The notes beneath the pieces are model-generated. The model worked only from the letters and a program-made list of their open reading frames with translations. It was not told the DNA's origin and made no database searches. A program made the position numbers and the translations under genes. A DNA stretch of 43,447 bases from JBJEDU01 sp051872395 (lineage in GTDB: Bacteria > Bacillota_I > Bacilli_A > RFN20 > CAG-826), in NCBI GenBank assembly GCA_051872395.1, contig JBJEDU010000012.1:1-43447 (forward strand), in the 5' to 3' direction. Shown here one piece after another: positions 33,228 through 41,790 of the stretch. Position 1 is the first letter of the stretch. Each line of letters opens with the position of its first letter.

Positions 33228-33996
33228 ATGCTTTTGGCTCTTTTTCGTGATCAATAATGATGATTTTTAATGTTGGGTCGATGTTCGACAATATTTTTTT
33301 CATTTGTTGCATGAATATTTTTTCTATTTCATGTGGCAAATCTAAATAATTAATTCTGTCTTCAATCATCGCTCTTCTGACATGATGTGGAGCATCTCCT
33401 GATATATAAATATCAGCGTTATGCTTTTTAGCAGATACATAATCTCTTGAACCACCACCACCAATAATGGCTACTGTTTTGATTTTATCTGGTCCTTCGT
33501 TAATTAATAATCCGTAACTGATATTTAATTTATCTAAAGCATAATTCACGAAGTCTTCGACATTCATTTCTTCTTTTAATTCCCCAATTCTCATCATAAT
33601 TTGATCTTCTGGAGAATAGATATCATGTAATTCAAGAGCGTTAGCTAATGCATCATTCATACCGTTTTTACCAGTATCGAAATTTGTATGCATGCTATAC
33701 AAAGGAATATTTTTTGAGATTAAAGCATCATATAATCTCTTTTTGTTTTCATCATGTTTAAGAATTTGAGATTTTTTCCCGAATAAAAATGGATGATGAG
33801 TAATGATTAAATCTGGATTTAAATGATTATTTTCTATCATAGATAGAACTTCATTATCAAAATCAAGGCAAAGCAAAATTGAATTAGTTTCTTCTTTTAA
33901 TTTTGGAACCATTATTCCAACAAAATCATTATTTGCTTTTGCATATCTTTTTGGAAAATAGTTAGCTAACTTTCTCAATAATAATTTTGTTTTCAT
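33214..33996 (-). CDS. yqfO: NIF3-family metal-binding protein (YqfO), short form
   Basis: NIF3/YqfO proteins are dinuclear-metal proteins found beside trmK in Bacillota; GTP cyclohydrolase I type 2 is a common but weakly supported name. Metal-ligand motifs are visible: LIITHHPFLFGKK, DTGKNGMNDALA, and the C-terminal LDLPHEIEK. At 260 residues it is the short form, without the central inserted domain of B. subtilis YqfO. Its ATG overlaps the trmK stop (ATGA). It is the last gene of the glyS-dnaG-rpoD-trmK-yqfO transcript. Confidence 0.92.
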   Translation of the reverse strand: MKTKLLLRKLANYFPKRYAKANNDFVGIMVPKLKEETNSILLCLDFDNEVLSMIENNHLNPDLIITHHPFLFGKKSQILKHDENKKRLYDALISKNIPLYSMHTNFDTGKNGMNDALANALELHDIYSPEDQIMMRIGELKEEMNVEDFVNYALDKLNISYGLLINEGPDKIKTVAIIGGGGSRDYVSAKKHNADIYISGDAPHHVRRAMIEDRINYLDLPHEIEKIFMQQMKKILSNIDPTLKIIIIDHEKEPKAFIKK

Positions 33997-34652
33997 AATT
34001 GAGATTTAATCCTTTCTTCTTCTTTTTTGAGTTCGAGCATTCTTTTTTCAGGAATAGAATTATCATTTGTGATTTGACGAATCTTTTTTATTCTTTGCTC
34101 GTACATTTTTTTGAATAATATGCTTTTTTCTTGTCTTAGAAGTGGACCAAATTCATAATCTTCACTTGAATAAATTGCTTTATCAGATTTTATGAATTTG
34201 ATTATTTGATAATAAATACCATCATCAAGCACTATTTTTTCTTCAGCAATACTAAAGCCATTATCACAAATAAACTTTCTGACTTTATCATTTGAAGAAT
34301 TTGCTGCTGTTAAAATATATTCAATATTTTTTAATTTAGTAATATTTTTCTTGATGATATCGATAATATTATCTCCACCCATACCAGCAAAAACGAGAAT
34401 ATTCACTTCTAATGGAATATCATTTAATCCATCACTAAATAACGCTACAACTTTCTCTTTTGACTGACTCTCATTAATTGCATTTAATAAACGAGAATAT
34501 GGTCCTTTTTTATTTTCGATAGCGTAACCTTTAAGTATTTTGCCGTTTTCAACAAGATTTATTATCAATTTACCATGGTCAGCGCCAATATCTGCAGCGA
34601 TGCCATATGGTACCATATCATAAATAGATTGAAGTCTATTAGAAAGTTTCAT
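33993..34652 (-). CDS. trmK: tRNA (adenine-22-N1)-methyltransferase TrmK
   Basis: TrmK methylates A22 of certain tRNAs using SAM. The 219 residues show the SAM-binding motif AADIGADHGKL, the family motif VFAGMGGDNIIDII, and a C-terminal helical domain rich in Lys and Glu that contacts tRNA. It is coupled to rpoD upstream (TAATG overlap) and to yqfO downstream (ATGA overlap). The same order occurs in B. subtilis (sigA-yqfN-yqfO). Confidence 0.93.
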   Translation of the reverse strand: MKLSNRLQSIYDMVPYGIAADIGADHGKLIINLVENGKILKGYAIENKKGPYSRLLNAINESQSKEKVVALFSDGLNDIPLEVNILVFAGMGGDNIIDIIKKNITKLKNIEYILTAANSSNDKVRKFICDNGFSIAEEKIVLDDGIYYQIIKFIKSDKAIYSSEDYEFGPLLRQEKSILFKKMYEQRIKKIRQITNDNSIPEKRMLELKKEEERIKSQL

Positions 34653-35989
34653 TAAAATTTCTCTCGATAATCACCCAATCTTTTAGAACGATTTGGATGT
34701 CTTAATTTCTTGATGGCTTTCGCTTCAATTTGGCGAATTCTTTCCCGTGTAACATTAAATTCTTTTCCGACTTCCTCTAATGTTCTTGGTCTATTATCAT
34801 CTAAACCATATCGGAGTCTTATAACTCTTTCTTCTCTATCAGTGAGTTCATCTAATACTTGATATAGTTCTTCTTTTAAAAGTTGTTTTGTGGTGTAATC
34901 GACAGGAGATTCACTATCTTTATCTTCGATAAAATCACCAAGATGGGAATCATCTTCTTCGCCGATTGGAGATTCTAAAGAAACTGGTTCTAATGCTATT
35001 CTTTGAATTTCTCTAATTCTTTTTGGACTCAATAAACCATTTAATGCTTCGGATATTTCTTCAGCAGTTGGTTCACGACCTAAATCTTGTGTTAATTGAC
35101 GTTGAACTCTTGTCATTTTATTGATGGTTTCGACCATGTGAACAGGAATTCTAATTGTTCTTGCTTGGTCGGCAATAGCTCTTGTAATTGCTTGTCTAAT
35201 CCACCATGTCGCATAAGTACTAAATTTATAACCTTTTGTATAGTCAAATTTATCGACCGCTTTCATTAAGCCGAGATTTCCTTCTTGAATTAAATCTAAG
35301 AAAAGCATTCCTCTACCAACATAGTGCTTAGCAATGTTAACAACTAATCTAAGGTTAGCGTTAATTAATTTATTTTTAGCTTCTTCATCGCCTTCAAGAA
35401 TTTTCTTAGCTAAAATTGGTTCTTCTTCTGGTTTTAAAAGATTGTATTTTCCAATTTCTTTTAAATACATTTTAACTGAATCGTTTGTTTTAACATCACC
35501 CGCTAAAGCGACAGTGTCTAAATTATCGATGTCAACATCTTCTTCAATTAAACTATCTTCATCACCTTCGTAAAAATCATCATCAGGATCTTCGTTGAGA
35601 TTGATGTTAGAATCATCGATTTCATCGAGAGAATCTAATTCATCGTCATCATTTTCTCCACTATTAATTTCAATACCTTTTTCTTGGAAATAATCCATCA
35701 TTCTAGTAATGGATTCATCATCCAAATCGTATTGACCTAATATATCGTATATTTCACTTTGATCTAATGGTTCTTCTTGCTCTTCTGCTCTATTAGCTAA
35801 TTTTTCGAAGATTTTATCAATTTCGAGTATTTCCCCTTTATCATTTCTGATAACTGGAGTTTTCTTTGCAGTTACTATCGTTTTGAGTTTTGGACTACCT
35901 TTATCAGTTTCAGTTTTCTTTGGCCTTCCTCTTCCTCTTTTAACGGTCGCGGTTTCTTCCACTTCAGGTAATTTTTCTTTCTTTGCCAT
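34652..35989 (-). CDS. rpoD: Primary sigma factor SigA (RpoD) with an AT-hook-like N-terminus
   Basis: This is the housekeeping sigma factor. Regions 2 to 4 are intact: NLRLVVNIAKHYVGRGMLFLDLIQEGNLGL, FSTYATWWIRQAITRAIADQARTIRIPVHM, and the helix-turn-helix LEEVGKEFNVTRERIRQIE. The 445 residues exceed the B. subtilis protein (about 371); the extra is in the N-terminal part. It contains KRGRGRPKK at 17-25, a sequence like an AT-hook, and an acidic stretch at about 108-145. Its ATG overlaps the dnaG stop (TAATG). The dnaG-rpoD pair is the classical macromolecular synthesis operon. Confidence 0.97.
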   Translation of the reverse strand: MAKKEKLPEVEETATVKRGRGRPKKTETDKGSPKLKTIVTAKKTPVIRNDKGEILEIDKIFEKLANRAEEQEEPLDQSEIYDILGQYDLDDESITRMMDYFQEKGIEINSGENDDDELDSLDEIDDSNINLNEDPDDDFYEGDEDSLIEEDVDIDNLDTVALAGDVKTNDSVKMYLKEIGKYNLLKPEEEPILAKKILEGDEEAKNKLINANLRLVVNIAKHYVGRGMLFLDLIQEGNLGLMKAVDKFDYTKGYKFSTYATWWIRQAITRAIADQARTIRIPVHMVETINKMTRVQRQLTQDLGREPTAEEISEALNGLLSPKRIREIQRIALEPVSLESPIGEEDDSHLGDFIEDKDSESPVDYTTKQLLKEELYQVLDELTDREERVIRLRYGLDDNRPRTLEEVGKEFNVTRERIRQIEAKAIKKLRHPNRSKRLGDYREKF

Positions 35990-37785
35990 TACTTGTTCTC
36001 CTTTAATTTATTAGCTCTTCTTCTATTGAAATTTGAAATGATTCTTGCTTGATCTAACGGATCCTTCCCTTTAAGGGCTTGATTTAAAGTATCATTTTCA
36101 AATATTTTTTGCTTTTCGACATTTATGGTATTTAAGTAGTCGTTTAATAATTCCTCACTACATAGTTGAGGATGATATTTTTCAAAATATATTTCGGTTA
36201 TTGAATTGATTAAGGAATTTTTATTTTCGATTTCACTTTCTTCAATAACTGAAATTACTCCACTTACATCCAATTCTTCATGATTTTTAACATAATCCAC
36301 TAAAAAGTTTGCTATTGAACGATAGATTTCATCATAAAATCCAATCTCATTCTTTTCATAAAATTGGATAGCTTCTGGATTTTTTAACATTTGATATAAA
36401 ATTTCTTTTTCTGCTAAAAATAATCTAGCTAGTTGTTTTCTTTCAGGATTAAATTTCTTATTTACTTCTCTAAGTTCAGAAACGTTTTTGGTTGATTTCG
36501 CTTTTTTCATAAAATCTCTTATCGCATCGATATCAAATCCGGTAACTTTTGATAATTTTCTTATGTAACTATCGTAAATTAATGAATCTTTAATCGATGT
36601 GATAATCGGAACAAATTTTTCAACCACTTTCTTTTTATCTTCAATTGAATTTAAAGAATTTGATTTTTGATAATATGATAGAGCGTAATCTAATTTATCA
36701 ATCAAACGATTTAAATAATTTTTTAATGCATTTTTTCCTTGATGATTCAAAATTTCATCAGCGTCTTTATATTCTTCTATCGGTTCAACAATTCGATACG
36801 CTAAATTGGCTTTTGAAAGCATATCACATATTCTCATTGTTGCCATTTGACCTGCCATATCGCCATCAAGACAAAGTCTTATTTCGCAGTTTAAACTTCT
36901 TAATAAGGCAATGTGTTCATTTGTTAACGCTGTTCCCATAAGTGCAACAGCGTTTTGAATTCCAATTTTTTCTAAAGCTATAACATCCATAAAACCTTCT
37001 AATACATAAATGTATTTTAATTGTCTTGCTTTATCTTTTGCGTTATGGAAATTATATAAAACATTTGCTTTATGAAATAATTTAGTTTCTGGAGAGTTAA
37101 CATATTTTGGTTCATCTATATTGTCGTTAAGTCTTCTAGCGGAAAAACCAACAACTCTTCCATCACTATCACAAATTGAAAAGACTACTCTCCCTTTATT
37201 GACATCACATGGTTTTCCATTAATTATTGTTGAAATACCGATGTCTTCAAGTGTTTTTAATGAATGACCTTTCTTTAAAAGAAATGAACAAGTATCAAAT
37301 CCATTTTCAAAAGAGTATCCCAATAAGAATTTTTCTTGAATTTGTGAATCAATTTTACGATTCTCAAAATATTCTAATCCAATTTTTCCTTCTTGGCTCG
37401 ATAACGCTAATTGGTAATAATTAGATAAATCTTCAATACAAGCAAAAAGTTCTTCTTTAGTTTTATCAACTGGTTTAATATTTTCCTTTTTTTCTAATCT
37501 AGGATCGTGATAATCGCAAATTTCTGCCACTTTTTTTGCAGCGTCAAAATAAGATATTTTTTCAAACTTCTGAACAAAGACAATCGCATTGCCTCCTGTA
37601 CCACAAACAAAGCATTTGAAAAGTTGCTTTTCAGGAGAAATGATCATTGATGGATTTTTATCATCATGAAATGGACATAAAGCATAATAATTTCGTCCCT
37701 TTTTCGTAAGACTTAAATATGAAGAAATTACTTGTACAATGTCACTATGTTTAATAACATCTTCAAAGACTGAATTTTCTTTCAT
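35989..37785 (-). CDS. dnaG: DNA primase
   Basis: DnaG makes the RNA primers for replication. The 598 residues have the N-terminal zinc site (Cys37, His40, Cys58, Cys61), a TOPRIM core (LEGFMDVIAL; CLDGDMAGQMA) and a C-terminal helicase-binding region. The start is backed by a strong Shine-Dalgarno (AAAGGAGAGG). It follows glyS after 48 bp, in which repeat copy E lies, and overlaps rpoD by one base. Confidence 0.97.
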   Translation of the reverse strand: MKENSVFEDVIKHSDIVQVISSYLSLTKKGRNYYALCPFHDDKNPSMIISPEKQLFKCFVCGTGGNAIVFVQKFEKISYFDAAKKVAEICDYHDPRLEKKENIKPVDKTKEELFACIEDLSNYYQLALSSQEGKIGLEYFENRKIDSQIQEKFLLGYSFENGFDTCSFLLKKGHSLKTLEDIGISTIINGKPCDVNKGRVVFSICDSDGRVVGFSARRLNDNIDEPKYVNSPETKLFHKANVLYNFHNAKDKARQLKYIYVLEGFMDVIALEKIGIQNAVALMGTALTNEHIALLRSLNCEIRLCLDGDMAGQMATMRICDMLSKANLAYRIVEPIEEYKDADEILNHQGKNALKNYLNRLIDKLDYALSYYQKSNSLNSIEDKKKVVEKFVPIITSIKDSLIYDSYIRKLSKVTGFDIDAIRDFMKKAKSTKNVSELREVNKKFNPERKQLARLFLAEKEILYQMLKNPEAIQFYEKNEIGFYDEIYRSIANFLVDYVKNHEELDVSGVISVIEESEIENKNSLINSITEIYFEKYHPQLCSEELLNDYLNTINVEKQKIFENDTLNQALKGKDPLDQARIISNFNRRRANKLKENK

Positions 37786-37800
37786 GACACCTCTCCTTTC

Positions 37801-37827
37801 TGCTAATTTTTTACTATTTAATTACTA
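37801..37827 (-). repeat. 11-bp-period TAGTA triad, copy E (glyS-dnaG gap)
   Basis: On the minus strand TAGTA (37827-37823), TAGTA (37816-37812) and TAGCA (37805-37801) are exactly 11 bp apart, with one mismatch in the third unit. The motif begins 6 bp after the glyS stop and ends about 15 bp before the dnaG ATG, in the same orientation to its genes as copies B and D. Confidence 0.6.
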
Positions 37828-37833
37828 AAGTAA

Positions 37834-39207
37834 TTAGTAGAATGTTTTTACATTTAAATATTTAATTAATTCATTGATAGGAATTCTAATTTGTTGCATC
37901 GAATCTCTATCACGGATTGTCACTTGATTATCTTCTAATGTATCGAAATCAACTGTGATGCAGTATGGTGTTCCAATAGCGTCTTGTCTTCTGTATCTTT
38001 TTCCAATACTTCCTGTTTCATCGTATGAAACATTGAAATATTTTGATAAGATTCCCCAAACTTCTTTGGCTTTGCCTTCTAATTTTTTAGAAAGAGGCAA
38101 AACTGCAGCTTTATAAGGAGCGAGTGCGGGCGCTAAATGCATGACGATACGAGTATCATTTTCATTAACTTGTTCTTCATCATAAGCATCGCATAATACC
38201 ATTAACACTAATCGGTCAACACCAACTGATGGCTCAACACAATATGGGATATATTTTTCATTGGTTTCTGGGTCTAAATAATCTAATGGTTCTTTGGAAT
38301 ATTCCATATGACGTTTTAAATCGTAATCGGTACGATCAGCGATTCCCCATATTTCACCCCAGCCAAATGGGAATTCATATTCAATATCTGTTGTTGCTTT
38401 AGAATAAAATGCTAATTCTTCCTTTTCGTGGTCTCGGTATCTTAATTTTTCTTTATTAATTTTTAAAGAATCGATAAAGTCTAAACATTTCTTTTTCCAA
38501 TAATCAAACCATTCGAGGTCTGTACCAGGTTTACAAAAGAATTCCATTTCCATTTGTTCGAATTCTCTAGTTCTAAAAGTTAATTGACCTGGAGTGATTT
38601 CATTTCTAAAAGCTTTACCAATATTACAAATACCCATAGGTAATTTTCTTCGTGTTGTTCGAATAATATTTTTAAAATTAACAAACATTCCTTGTGCAGT
38701 TTCTGGTCTTAAATAAACTACTGATTTACTATCTTCTGTAACTCCAACATGGGTTTTAAACATCATATTGAATTGACGAATATCAGTAAAATCACTCTTT
38801 CCGCAGTTTGGACAGGTAACATGATTGTTTTTAATAAAATCAGTTAATTCGCTATTAGTCATGGCTTCAACATTAACTTCTGGGTGAGCGTCCCCAACTA
38901 ATTTATCCGCGCGGAATCTCATTTTACATGACTTACAATCAATTAATGGATCGTTAAATGTTGAAACGTGTCCAGTTGCTTCCCAAACTTTTGAATTCAT
39001 TAATATCGCCGCATCAATGCCAACATTTGTTGGTGATTCTTGAACGAACTTTTTCCACCACATCTTTTTAATGTTATTTTTAATTTCGCTTCCAAGTGGA
39101 CCATAATCCCATGTATTTGAAAGACCACCATATATTTCAGAACCTTGGTAATAATATCCAGATGTTACGAAATGGGTTGTCAAATAATCAAAATCAAATT
39201 TATTCAT
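37834..39207 (-). CDS. glyS: Glycyl-tRNA synthetase, homodimeric type
   Basis: This is the single-chain (alpha2) GlyRS, not the glyQ/glyS heterotetramer. The 457 residues begin with TSGYYYQGSEIYGGLSNTWDYGPLG and contain zinc-finger-like CKSC and CPNC pairs. RPETAQGMFVNFKN (motif 2 region), FRNEITPGQLTFRTREFEQME and PSVGVDRL (motif 3) follow, with a C-terminal anticodon-binding domain. It has a near-perfect promoter of its own upstream (39234-39262) and an AAAGGGG Shine-Dalgarno. No T-box leader is present; the leader is only about 20 bp. Confidence 0.96.
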   Translation of the reverse strand: MNKFDFDYLTTHFVTSGYYYQGSEIYGGLSNTWDYGPLGSEIKNNIKKMWWKKFVQESPTNVGIDAAILMNSKVWEATGHVSTFNDPLIDCKSCKMRFRADKLVGDAHPEVNVEAMTNSELTDFIKNNHVTCPNCGKSDFTDIRQFNMMFKTHVGVTEDSKSVVYLRPETAQGMFVNFKNIIRTTRRKLPMGICNIGKAFRNEITPGQLTFRTREFEQMEMEFFCKPGTDLEWFDYWKKKCLDFIDSLKINKEKLRYRDHEKEELAFYSKATTDIEYEFPFGWGEIWGIADRTDYDLKRHMEYSKEPLDYLDPETNEKYIPYCVEPSVGVDRLVLMVLCDAYDEEQVNENDTRIVMHLAPALAPYKAAVLPLSKKLEGKAKEVWGILSKYFNVSYDETGSIGKRYRRQDAIGTPYCITVDFDTLEDNQVTIRDRDSMQQIRIPINELIKYLNVKTFY

Positions 39208-39233
39208 AAATTTCCCCTTTTATCAGTCAAGTT

Positions 39234-39262
39234 ATTATAGGTTTGTGTATATTTTTTGTCAA
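39234..39262 (-). promoter_or_regulatory. Consensus SigA promoter of glyS
   Basis: On the minus strand TTGACA (39262-39257), a 17-bp spacer and TATAAT (39239-39234) match the SigA consensus perfectly. It lies between recO and glyS and should drive the glyS-dnaG-rpoD-trmK-yqfO run. The predicted leader to the glyS ATG is about 20 bases. Confidence 0.92.
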
Positions 39263-39281
39263 CCAACTATAAGTGATATTA

Positions 39282-39992
39282 TTATAATACCAAATAGAGG
39301 TTTGTCGCGCTAGAATCGATGTTGTTTTTAATATATAAATCAAGCTTTTTTAATAAACTTTTAATAACTTGCTCGTCGACTTTTAAATTAAATATCTCTT
39401 TGTAATCTTTTAATATTGAGTAATTTCTTAAAACGATCATTTCTTCAATTGTTAAATCACTCTTCTCATCTTCTTTCAAACAAGAAGAACAAACAAATCC
39501 ACCCATCGTGAATAAAAATGCCTTAATATCATTCTTTTTATGACATCTAACACATTGCTTAATTTCAAAACTATATCCTGAAATTTGAAGTATTTTAATC
39601 ATATAAAAAAGTGGAATTCTAAAATCTTTATTATTTCTTCTAAAATATTTCAAAGTATCAAATAAAAAATTATAAATTTTTTGTTGCTCTTCGTTATTTA
39701 AAAAATAATTAAACATTTGGTTCATTGAACTCAAAATACATAAACCCTCTAGAGTAAAGTTTTTATCAAGAGGATTTTTAATTTGGTAAACTTCTTTTAA
39801 TACTGGATATTTATATTTTCCAGTTTCAATTTCAACATCAGCGAAAAGAAAGACATTATTTAATGATGAATTCTTATTTTTTGTATCAAAAATGCCTTTT
39901 GCTAAAATATCGATAGCACCATTACTACTAATCGCATGAATGATGCCATCTTTTTCTTTGTATTGATTAATTTTTGTTGTAATAATTATCAT
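39282..39992 (-). CDS. recO: DNA repair protein RecO
   Basis: RecO loads RecA with RecR in the RecFOR pathway. The 236-residue protein has an N-terminal OB domain and a four-Cys zinc site: CVRC followed by CSSC. I chose the ATG at 39992 (MIIITTKINQY) over a TTG at 40025 that would overlap the era stop and 25 bp of its end. The family is of low conservation, so recognition rests on the OB start, the zinc cysteines and the era-recO-glyS order seen in many Bacillota. Confidence 0.9.
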   Translation of the reverse strand: MIIITTKINQYKEKDGIIHAISSNGAIDILAKGIFDTKNKNSSLNNVFLFADVEIETGKYKYPVLKEVYQIKNPLDKNFTLEGLCILSSMNQMFNYFLNNEEQQKIYNFLFDTLKYFRRNNKDFRIPLFYMIKILQISGYSFEIKQCVRCHKKNDIKAFLFTMGGFVCSSCLKEDEKSDLTIEEMIVLRNYSILKDYKEIFNLKVDEQVIKSLLKKLDLYIKNNIDSSATNLYLVL

Positions 39993-39999
39993 TATTTTC

Positions 40000-40890
40000 T
40001 TATTGTTTATCCGCTTTATAACCAAATTTTTTTATTGAAGATTTTTTGTTTCTCCAATCTTCATCAACTTTGACATTTAATTCTAAATAGACATGTTCAT
40101 GAAGTAAGTTTTCAATATCTTTTCTCGCTGATTTTCCAATTCTTTTAATCATTTTGCCATTTTCACCGATGACGATACCTTTTTGACTATCTTTTTCAAC
40201 GATGATTGAACTTTTAATTAAAAGAGGACTACTTTCCCAATCGATGTCTTCCATATAAATCGCGATCGCGTGTGGGACTTCTTGTTTTAGTAGTTCCAAC
40301 GCTTTTTCTCTAATGATTTCTTTTATTTGGAAAATTACATCTTTATCAGTAATTTCTTTTTCTCCATAATACATTGGTCCTTCTTGAATAAACTTTTTAA
40401 TCGTTTTGAGTAAATCATCGATATTAAATTTATCAAGAGCAACCGTTTCTATTTGAATGGCATCAGGAAGTTTTTCTTTGTAAATATTTTTTAGTATATT
40501 AATTTCATTAATATTTACTAAATCGATTTTATTGAAATCGATGATTATTGGGGTAGAAGGAAAATTCTTTATTTTTTCGATAAGAAATTCATCACCTGGA
40601 CCAAATTTTTGCTTGGAATCTACTACTAAGAGAATGACTTCTACTCCTTCAGCAGCAGAATACGCCATTTCATTCATTTCGTTTCCTAACATCATTTTTG
40701 ATTTATGAATACCGGGAGTGTCTAAAAATACAATTTCATAATCATCATCGTGATATATACCTCGAATATTATTTCGAGTTGTTTGAGCTTTTGATGACAC
40801 TATCGATATTTTTTGCCCAATAATTGCGTTTATTAAAGTCGATTTACCAGAATTTGGACGTCCTAAAATAGCTACGAATCCACTTTTCAT
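40000..40890 (-). CDS. era: GTPase Era
   Basis: Era is a ribosome-assembly GTPase that binds the 3' end of 16S rRNA. The 296 residues contain G1 GRPNSGKST (10-18), switch II LDTPGIHK, G4 FNKIDL, and a C-terminal KH domain including GIVIGENGKMIKRIGKSAR. It starts 2 bp after the cdd stop. The ybeY-cdd-era-recO order is the usual Bacillota layout. Confidence 0.97.
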   Translation of the reverse strand: MKSGFVAILGRPNSGKSTLINAIIGQKISIVSSKAQTTRNNIRGIYHDDDYEIVFLDTPGIHKSKMMLGNEMNEMAYSAAEGVEVILLVVDSKQKFGPGDEFLIEKIKNFPSTPIIIDFNKIDLVNINEINILKNIYKEKLPDAIQIETVALDKFNIDDLLKTIKKFIQEGPMYYGEKEITDKDVIFQIKEIIREKALELLKQEVPHAIAIYMEDIDWESSPLLIKSSIIVEKDSQKGIVIGENGKMIKRIGKSARKDIENLLHEHVYLELNVKVDEDWRNKKSSIKKFGYKADKQ

Positions 40891-40892
40891 TT

Positions 40893-41291
40893 TTATAAAT
40901 CCTTCGCGTCAAATGAAAATGGTAATAATTCATCGATTGATGTCAATTTGACATCCCCTTTTAAGTTAGCTAATACTATTTTTGAATTTCTTGGCATTAG
41001 TTCAGATATTACTTGTCGACACGCTCCACAAGGTGAACATGGATCTTCAGTATCGGCCACAACCGCTAATGAAACAATATCTTCTTTTTTAACGCCATCG
41101 AGATAAGCACTATAAATTGCGTTTCTTTCCGCGCACATACAAAGTGGATAGGAAGCGTTTTCAATATTTGCCCCTTTATAAATTTTTCCATCTTTTGTAA
41201 GTAAAGCAGCACCAACTTTAAATTTGGAGTATGGTGAATATGAAAGATTTCTCGCTTCTATAGCTTTTTCAATTAATTTTTCTTCAGTCAT
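40893..41291 (-). CDS. cdd: Cytidine deaminase
   Basis: Cdd deaminates cytidine and deoxycytidine in pyrimidine salvage. The 132 residues show YSPYSKFKVGAALLT, the catalytic CAERNAIYSA and the zinc-site PCGACRQ. It is the small homotetrameric form with three cysteines at zinc. Its ATG overlaps the ybeY stop (ATGA), and era starts 2 bp after its end. Confidence 0.96.
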   Translation of the reverse strand: MTEEKLIEKAIEARNLSYSPYSKFKVGAALLTKDGKIYKGANIENASYPLCMCAERNAIYSAYLDGVKKEDIVSLAVVADTEDPCSPCGACRQVISELMPRNSKIVLANLKGDVKLTSIDELLPFSFDAKDL

Positions 41292-41749
41292 CTTGTAATA
41301 CCTTCCTTTTCTAATATTTTATCTTGATGTTTAAACATGATTTCTTCATCTTCTTTGTTCATGTGGTCAAAACCTAGTAAATGTAATATTCCATGAACGA
41401 ATAAGAAGCATATTTCTCTTTTCAAAGAGTGATTATATTCTTTTGCTTGTTCAATAGCTTTTTCAAAAGAAATATAAATTTCTCCTAAGTCATAATTAAT
41501 ATTGCTTGTTAATATCTTTGCTTTATCAACTTCACTATCTAAAAACGCAAATGATAACACATCTGTAGGTCTATCGATATGACGATAATCTTTATTTAAT
41601 TGATAAATTGTTTCGTTATCAATGATAGACACGGAAACAATAGGATCAATTTTATAATTGAAATAAGAAATTATATCTTTAAGAATTTGGTTGAATATTA
41701 ATTCGTATTGTTCGTATTGTTCATTGATTGAATAAAAATCTAATTCCAT
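41288..41749 (-). CDS. ybeY: Endoribonuclease YbeY
   Basis: YbeY is a single-strand RNase for 16S rRNA maturation and ribosome quality control. The 153 residues carry the zinc motif HGILHLLGFDH near the C-terminus, plus RHIDRPTDVLSFAF and GEIYISFEKA. It is followed by cdd and era with overlapping or close starts. Upstream lies the C39 gene in the same direction, 41 bp away. Confidence 0.95.
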   Translation of the reverse strand: MELDFYSINEQYEQYELIFNQILKDIISYFNYKIDPIVSVSIIDNETIYQLNKDYRHIDRPTDVLSFAFLDSEVDKAKILTSNINYDLGEIYISFEKAIEQAKEYNHSLKREICFLFVHGILHLLGFDHMNKEDEEIMFKHQDKILEKEGITR

Positions 41750-41790
41750 ATGGTTATTTTATCATAGATAAAAATAAATTATATAGTATT

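Noticed and set aside
39208..39281. T-box leader before glyS
   Set aside because: Only about 20 bases separate the promoter from the ATG, far too short for a T-box.
39993..40025. TTG start of recO at 40025
   Set aside because: It would lie inside the end of era; the ATG at 39992 follows the era stop and fits the family length.
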